A stretch of DNA of 64,000 bases from contig JAJQGJ010000019.1 in assembly GCA_021200565.1 (NCBI GenBank), forward strand, positions 62,001-126,000. The letters run 5' to 3'. Position numbers and translations under genes: made by a program. Below are positions 59,478 through 64,000 of this stretch, in pieces (the first letter of the stretch is position 1; every line of letters starts with the position of its first letter). The DNA is from Oscillospiraceae bacterium (GTDB lineage: Bacteria > Bacillota > Clostridia > Oscillospirales > Ruminococcaceae). Below the pieces are notes generated by a model, which was not told where the DNA came from, ran no database searches, and saw only the letters and a program-made list of their open reading frames with translations.

Positions 59478-59534
59478 CGAATAGCTGATAATGTGGAAGG
59501 AATGGACTTGCTGGTTCAAAACCCGTAAGTCACC

Positions 59535-59577
59535 ACAGCGGTGCAGAGCCCTCATCATACTGTGCCGCTGTTTTTTC
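59535..59577 (+). terminator. intrinsic terminator
   Basis: ACAGCGG ... CCGCTGT stem (inner pairs partly mismatched) followed by six T's. Confidence 0.75.
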
Positions 59578-59643
59578 ATATAAGCCTTGATTTACAGCCG
59601 GATTTGTGATAAAATATAAATGCAGACCAGGGGAGTGATAGAG

Positions 59644-60594
59644 ATGGGCGCAGACCTGAAGAACACAGTTGAAGCCGCCGACATCCATGTGCAGTACGAC
59701 ACCGCCGCAAAGATTCTTTTGGCACACAAGGATATTTTGTCACGGATATTGCTTGCAACGGTGAATGAGTTTAAGGGAATGTCTCCTGACGAAGTCAAGG
59801 AATATATTGAGGGAGATGTCCATGTTGGTAATGTTCCTGTAGATCCGGGAATGACGAATTCTGAAACCGGTGAGAGAATCGTAGGACTGAATACGGTTCA
59901 TCCGGAGATAAGAGAAGGATATGTGACCTTCGACGTCATTTTCTATGTGAGAATGCGTGATGGACTGTCCCAGATAATCATCAATGTCGAGGCACAAAAG
60001 GATGATCCGTCTGGATATGATATTATGAATCGGGCTATCTTCTATGTCAGCCGCCTTGTTTCGTCACAGAAAGATCGTGATTTCGTCGGCAGGAATTATA
60101 ACGATCTGAAAAGGGTTTACTCAATCTGGATTTGCATGAACATGAACGAATGCATATGGAATCATGTTCATCTCACAAATGATGCAATTATGGCGAATCA
60201 CAAGTGGAGAGGCAAGCTTGACCTGCTGAATATTGTCTTGCTTGGAATTCCGAACGAGTTACCACAGCAAGGCGAAGAATATGAACTTCATCGTTTGCTT
60301 AGCACGATGTTCTCAGTAGAACTTACGGCAAATGAGCGACTGAATATTTTAGAGAATGAGTATGGAATAAATGTAGAACCCGACTTTAGAAAGGAGCTGG
60401 ACTTAATGTGCAATCTGAGTCAAGGCGTCTATGAAAGAGGCGTTGAAAAGGGAATTCAGCGCGGACAGAAGGATATACATCATAGGGATGCAATAAGGCT
60501 ATACCAGAAAGGTAAGGATATATGTACTATTGCTGATTTGCTTGATGAAAGCGTCGAGCAAGTCGAGGAATGGCTTAAGTCGGTTCTGACTTGA
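59644..60594 (+). CDS. Rpn/PD-(D/E)XK nuclease-family transposase-like protein
   Basis: Start ATG 59644 with GGGGAG at 59631; 316 residues. The core VTFDVIFYVRMRDGLSQIIINVEAQKD has the D-x-n-E-x-Q pattern of the Rpn recombination-promoting nuclease/YhgA-like group, preceded by helical N-terminal part and followed by a C-terminal Lys-rich regulatory tail (GVEKGIQRGQKD) and a helix-turn-helix-like end (ICTIADLLDESVEQVEEWLK). Rpn proteins cut DNA and have been linked to recombination and phage defence. Confidence 0.83.
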   Translation: MGADLKNTVEAADIHVQYDTAAKILLAHKDILSRILLATVNEFKGMSPDEVKEYIEGDVHVGNVPVDPGMTNSETGERIVGLNTVHPEIREGYVTFDVIFYVRMRDGLSQIIINVEAQKDDPSGYDIMNRAIFYVSRLVSSQKDRDFVGRNYNDLKRVYSIWICMNMNECIWNHVHLTNDAIMANHKWRGKLDLLNIVLLGIPNELPQQGEEYELHRLLSTMFSVELTANERLNILENEYGINVEPDFRKELDLMCNLSQGVYERGVEKGIQRGQKDIHHRDAIRLYQKGKDICTIADLLDESVEQVEEWLKSVLT

Positions 60595-60620
60595 TTTTGA
60601 AAAATTAAAATATAACATTC

Positions 60621-60674
60621 CGGCAGGTCGAATGGTTGTGAAACTATCACAGCTGTTCGACCTGCCGCTTTTTT
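60621..60674 (+). terminator. intrinsic terminator
   Basis: Perfect 12-bp stem CGGCAGGTCGAA / TTCGACCTGCCG followed by CTTTTTT. Confidence 0.92.
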
Positions 60675-60693
60675 ATCCTCAAAAACAGAAAAG

Positions 60694-60722
60694 TTGCAAA
60701 CCTCCTCTCACTATGCTAAAAT
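60694..60722 (+). promoter_or_regulatory. promoter of the recombinase operon with inverted repeat
   Basis: TTGCAA (60694-60699), 17 bp, TAAAAT (60717-60722). CTCCTCTCA (60702-60710, in the spacer) is the exact complement of TGAGAGGAG (60761-60769) at the ribosome site; the repeat could be an operator or a recombination core. Confidence 0.55.
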
Positions 60723-60777
60723 CCAAGCATTAAGCAAGCAAACATTTTTGGCTTGTTATCTGAGAGGAGTATTTTTT

Positions 60778-62412
60778 ATGAAAGAAAAATTCAATCAGGC
60801 GGGCGGGAGCCCTGCTGCGGTCTATCGGACGGCAATTTATCTAAGGCTTTCTCAGGAGGACGGCGACAAGCAGGAGAGCGATTCCATTTCGAATCAGCGG
60901 AAGCTGCTTGAGGACTACATCCGGGGAAGAAGCGAATTCCGGTTTGTCGGCGAGTATGTCGACGACGGCTACTCCGGCTCCAATTTCGAAAGACCGGCAT
61001 GGAAGCGACTATATCGTGACCTCGAAAGCGGGCTTGTCAACTGCATAATCGTCAAGGATCTCTCAAGATTCGGGAGAAATTACATCGAGGTCGGACGGTA
61101 TCTCGAGATGACATTTCCCGCTCTGGGAGTGAGACTTATTGCGCTGAACGACAGCTTCGACACGGCATCAGAAAGGCGAAGCGGGGATTTCCTGACAGTC
61201 CCGATGAAGAACCTCATCAACGACTACTATTGCCGTGAAATCTCCCGGAAGGTCTCAATCCAGCTTTCAGCGATGAGAAAGCGTGGCGAATGCGTGAGCT
61301 CAATCGTGCCATATGGCTACAAAAAGAACCCGGGTGACCGTTCCAAGCTCATCATCGACTGCGAAACAGCTCCGACTGTCCGGCAGATTTTCGACTGGAA
61401 GCTTGAGGGCTACGGCAACCGCACTATTGCAAGCCGTCTCAACGAAAGCGGAGTTCTTTCTCCATATGAATACCGTGCTGCAAACGGCGGGAAGGCGGGC
61501 TTTAACTTCAAGAAATACGATAAGGCACTCTGGGCGGCGGGAAGCGTCTACTCGATACTTCAAAATGAGTGCTACACCGGAACGATGGTGCAGGGAAAGC
61601 GCCGCAAGCTCAGCTACCGTTCAGGCGAAACTGTTCTTCTCCCGAAGGACGAGTGGACACGAGTCCCAGGAACACACGAGGCGATTGTTGAGCGGAATCA
61701 GTTCGAGCAGGTTCAGGAGATAATGCGAAGAGAAATCAAGACGTCCGGCGGAGAGTGTGCGGCAACGCTCTCCGGCTTTTTATTCTGTGGAGTCTGCTCA
61801 AGGCAGATGACTTTAAAATCCACCTATCACGGCGACAAGAAGTATCGCTACTATGTCTGCCCCGACTGCGAAAGGTGTGGTCGCCACTCGAACAGAATCA
61901 GCGAGAAAAAAGCAATAGCTGAGATTCTAAAGACAATTCGCTCCATGTCAGCGGCTGCTGCTGAAACTGAAAAGCTTGCATTTTTGCCGGAGGATTCCGC
62001 AGAGGTCAAAGCTCTCGACAAAGAGCTTTCTTCCCTTGATGAGGAGCTGAAAAGGTGCCTGCGCCTCAAAAACCGGCTTTTCGACGACTATTCAGCCGGC
62101 ATTCTCAGCCGGGAAGAGTATATGGACTACTCCAGGCTCTATTCTGAGAAAATTGAGCAGGCAAAGAGCCGGAGCGAAGCCGTCTCGGAGGAGAGAGCCC
62201 GGCTTATTTCGGAAATTTCGGACGGCGGTTGTATTCGCACTTTCAGAAAATATGCAAATATTACGGAACTGAATAGAACCACTATGAGCGAGCTAATAGA
62301 CAAGGTTTTCGTGAAGAGCGGACATATGGAAGTAAAATTCCGCAATGAAGCTGCCATCCGTGCAAGAAAGGAGGCAGCAAAGCATGAATCAGGAATTGAA
62401 GCCGCTTTATAG
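60778..62412 (+). CDS. large serine recombinase
   Basis: Start ATG 60778 after GAGGAG; 544 residues. The resolvase domain begins TAIYLRLSQEDGD with catalytic Ser 25; KDLSRFGRNYIEVGRYLE carries the active arginines. A recombinase domain (about 165-290) follows, then a zinc ribbon (FCGVCSRQM ... YVCPDCERC) at about 340-380 and a coiled coil (about 405-480, ALDKELSSLDEELKRCLRLKNRL). This is the architecture of phage and ICE integrases/excisionases of the large serine family. Confidence 0.95.
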   Translation: MKEKFNQAGGSPAAVYRTAIYLRLSQEDGDKQESDSISNQRKLLEDYIRGRSEFRFVGEYVDDGYSGSNFERPAWKRLYRDLESGLVNCIIVKDLSRFGRNYIEVGRYLEMTFPALGVRLIALNDSFDTASERRSGDFLTVPMKNLINDYYCREISRKVSIQLSAMRKRGECVSSIVPYGYKKNPGDRSKLIIDCETAPTVRQIFDWKLEGYGNRTIASRLNESGVLSPYEYRAANGGKAGFNFKKYDKALWAAGSVYSILQNECYTGTMVQGKRRKLSYRSGETVLLPKDEWTRVPGTHEAIVERNQFEQVQEIMRREIKTSGGECAATLSGFLFCGVCSRQMTLKSTYHGDKKYRYYVCPDCERCGRHSNRISEKKAIAEILKTIRSMSAAAAETEKLAFLPEDSAEVKALDKELSSLDEELKRCLRLKNRLFDDYSAGILSREEYMDYSRLYSEKIEQAKSRSEAVSEERARLISEISDGGCIRTFRKYANITELNRTTMSELIDKVFVKSGHMEVKFRNEAAIRARKEAAKHESGIEAAL

Positions 62413-62884
62413 AGCTGGAGTTTACCTGGCACCAGCCGCATATGGAGAAGCCGTAGCCATGGAGCAGGCACTTTCAGAATGCCAGAAATATCTCGGGAAT
62501 AGGGAAGAGCTTAGCCTCACAAGAATCTATCGTGACGAAGAGGTCACTGTTCTGAGAACTCCTGATCGCAGCGGCAGAAGAACTCCTCTCGGAGTCAGCG
62601 GCAACGATGCATGGCAGCGTCTACTCCGTGACACCGAAACGCTCGCAATCGAAGCGGTTGTAGTTTATGCTGCAAGAACGGTTGCGCCGAGCATTTCCGG
62701 GCTTTCGAAGCTTATCCGGGAGTATTTTCTTCCGTTCGGGATAAGATTCATAGACGTTGAAGCCAGCTTTGACACGAAAACCGGCGATACAGATTGCTAT
62801 CTCAGAAGAAAAACCAGCGAGTACCGCAGCTCCCTATGCCGAAAGCCATATTCTGTGAAATCAGGAAAGAAGGTGCAGCTATGA
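62384..62884 (+). CDS. resolvase-fold protein lacking the catalytic serine
   Basis: Start ATG 62384 after AAAGGAGG, 29 bases inside the preceding recombinase gene; 166 residues. It aligns only with the resolvase domain of its neighbours: AGVYLAPAAYGEA stands where they have YLRLS/YARLS, so the nucleophilic serine is replaced by alanine. AIEAVVVYAARTVAPSISGLSKLIREYFLPFGIRFIDV corresponds to the KDLSRFGR region, split across the helix. No recombinase or zinc domains. Probably a regulatory or architectural partner of the two full enzymes. Confidence 0.8.
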   Translation: MNQELKPLYRAGVYLAPAAYGEAVAMEQALSECQKYLGNREELSLTRIYRDEEVTVLRTPDRSGRRTPLGVSGNDAWQRLLRDTETLAIEAVVVYAARTVAPSISGLSKLIREYFLPFGIRFIDVEASFDTKTGDTDCYLRRKTSEYRSSLCRKPYSVKSGKKVQL

Positions 62885-64000
62885 ACAAGCGAAACCGGAT
62901 TCCGAAATCCACGGAGAAGTATCTCGAGAGAAAGAAGCGGCGCACCTGGAGCGCCGCTCTCTATGCACGGCTTTCGGACGAAAATAACGGCTTCGAGGAT
63001 GACCGTTCGCTGAGGAACCAGATTAATTACCTCGAGTCATATCTCAAGGAGCACCCGGAGCTTAAGCTATGGGACATATATACAGACAACGGCAGAAGCG
63101 GATTGAATTTTGACCGTGCAGAATTCCAGAGAATGCTTGAGGATATAAGAGAGGGCAAGGTCAACTGTGTTCTCGTCAAAGACCTGTCCCGCTTCGGGAG
63201 AAACCACATCGAGGCAGGATACTATCTCGAAACTATCTTTCCTGAGATGGGCGTCAGGTTCATTTCTGTAAATGACGGCTTTGACAGCCTGAATGAAGAC
63301 GGCGGCGACAGTCTGATTCTTCCGCTAAAGAACATGATCAACGAAATGTATGCCCGTGAAACACAGCGCAAGGTTCTGGCGGTTCTCAGAGCAAAGGAAA
63401 AGGTTGGCGAAAGACCCTTTGCAATGGTGCCGTACGGCTATAAAGTCGACCCAGGATGCAACTATCACCTTCTTCCGGACGAAAACACCTCCTGCTATGT
63501 CAGGCTCGTTTTCAGCATGAAAGCCTCCGGCTGCGGCTTGACGGCTATTGCCGACAGGCTCAATGAAATTGGTGCACCGACGCCTCTTGACTATCTCAAA
63601 TCCCGTGGCAAATATCTTAGTGTCAGAAGCTCCGGAAGATGGGACTACATCAGCGTCCAGCAGCTTCTTTCTAATCGCACCTACACCGGCTCAACCGTCT
63701 ACAACACAACCGGCAAGGGCGACTATATGGTAATCCCGAACACCCACGAGCCGTTCGTTGATGTGAACGTATTCGAGAAGATTTCCCAGGAAATTGCGGA
63801 AAAAGGCAGGCAGAAATCGGAGGCATTAAAAAAAGCTCACCTTCGTGCCGAAGAGCTTCCGAACGTTCTGAAAGGCAAATTCTTCTGCGGAAACTGCGGG
63901 CGTGCAATGCTCTACGACAGAGCCGGAAGCAGAAACTTCCGCTACCGCTGCAGCGGCTACAACGATTTCAGAAAGACCGACCCGGATGCGCCGCCATGCG
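62881..64000 (+). CDS. large serine recombinase, truncated by window end
   Basis: ATG 62881 overlaps the previous stop by four bases; the frame stays open through 373 codons to the right edge. After a basic N-terminus (KRKKRRTW-like) comes SAALYARLSDENNG with catalytic Ser 32, KDLSRFGRNHIEAGYYLE, the recombinase domain (about 180-300) and the start of the zinc ribbon FCGNCGRAMLYD. Similar to but clearly diverged from the 60778 enzyme. Confidence 0.94.
   Translation, partial: MNKRNRIPKSTEKYLERKKRRTWSAALYARLSDENNGFEDDRSLRNQINYLESYLKEHPELKLWDIYTDNGRSGLNFDRAEFQRMLEDIREGKVNCVLVKDLSRFGRNHIEAGYYLETIFPEMGVRFISVNDGFDSLNEDGGDSLILPLKNMINEMYARETQRKVLAVLRAKEKVGERPFAMVPYGYKVDPGCNYHLLPDENTSCYVRLVFSMKASGCGLTAIADRLNEIGAPTPLDYLKSRGKYLSVRSSGRWDYISVQQLLSNRTYTGSTVYNTTGKGDYMVIPNTHEPFVDVNVFEKISQEIAEKGRQKSEALKKAHLRAEELPNVLKGKFFCGNCGRAMLYDRAGSRNFRYRCSGYNDFRKTDPDAPPC

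Noticed and set aside
59495-59540. tRNA-like 3' end (TGGTTCAAAACC ... CACCA) before the recombinase region, as a possible attachment site
   Set aside because: The T-arm does not pair properly and no 5' half of a tRNA is present; too weak to call an att site.

Overview
The window looks like a chromosomal segment of an obligately anaerobic, low-to-mid GC Gram-positive gut bacterium of the Clostridia, most like an Oscillospiraceae/Ruminococcaceae member (inference). Supporting signs are a single-chain pyruvate:ferredoxin oxidoreductase, a 56-residue 2[4Fe-4S] ferredoxin, an acyl-ACP thioesterase, lipobox lipoproteins that bind or cut plant polysaccharides, strong AGGAGG ribosome sites, many TTG starts, near-consensus TTGACA-17-TATAAT promoters, intrinsic terminators and abundant short palindromic intergenic repeats. 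No CRISPR array and no complete rRNA or tRNA gene was seen.

Layout. 1-5.7 kb: end of a leucine operon (leuC', leuD, leuB), an AAA ATPase, a TauE-type permease and a PlsC-type acyltransferase. 5.8-18.2 kb: a galactan/alpha-glucan locus with a secreted GH53 galactanase lipoprotein, a second GH53 without signal peptide, a binding protein with an extra C-terminal domain, two permeases, an MsmX-type ATPase, an unrecognised 606-residue protein, a zinc-ribbon protein and a GH13 lipoprotein. It resembles a gan locus without its GH42 beta-galactosidase. 18.2-21.4 kb: palindromic repeats, a DUF559 nuclease gene enclosed by inverted repeats, a cell-surface protein with a structured leader, and a convergent two-promoter locus with a frameshifted small hydrophobic ORF (type I toxin-antitoxin-like). 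21.4-34.8 kb: mostly minus-strand housekeeping genes (PFOR, foldase-like lipoprotein, cyclophilin, cysS, cysE, upp, M23 endopeptidase, a sugar-binding lipoprotein).

35-46 kb: a GH5 glucanase lipoprotein, a second surface protein whose leader can hide its ribosome site, a flippase, YdbC, a VTC/DUF4956 pair, a deacetylase, a hicAB module with a repeat operator, an HTH/DUF2975 operon and a GDSL hydrolase with an NPTTG tail. 46-59 kb: an EF-G paralogue, a thioredoxin plus ferredoxin:thioredoxin reductase-like pair, three small unknown proteins, araD, a type III toxin-antitoxin module (three 35-bp RNA repeats, terminator, ToxN/AbiQ-like toxin), a glutathione peroxidase/OhrR pair with an OhrR-box promoter, a 36-residue membrane peptide gene, trmB, galK, rodA, ferredoxin and thioesterase. 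59-64 kb: an Rpn-type nuclease and three overlapping serine-recombinase genes, the middle one without its catalytic serine, running off the right edge; this is probably the end of an integrated element.

Together the catabolic genes fit capture and cutting of pectic galactan and alpha-glucan outside the cell, ABC import, and entry into central metabolism through galK and araD. The accessory layer consists of three toxin-antitoxin-type loci, two repeat families that look mobile, and a recombinase cassette. The best candidates for undescribed biology are the 606-residue protein of the galactan locus, the DUF559 element with its empty counterpart, the ToxIN-like module, and two switch-like mRNA leaders.
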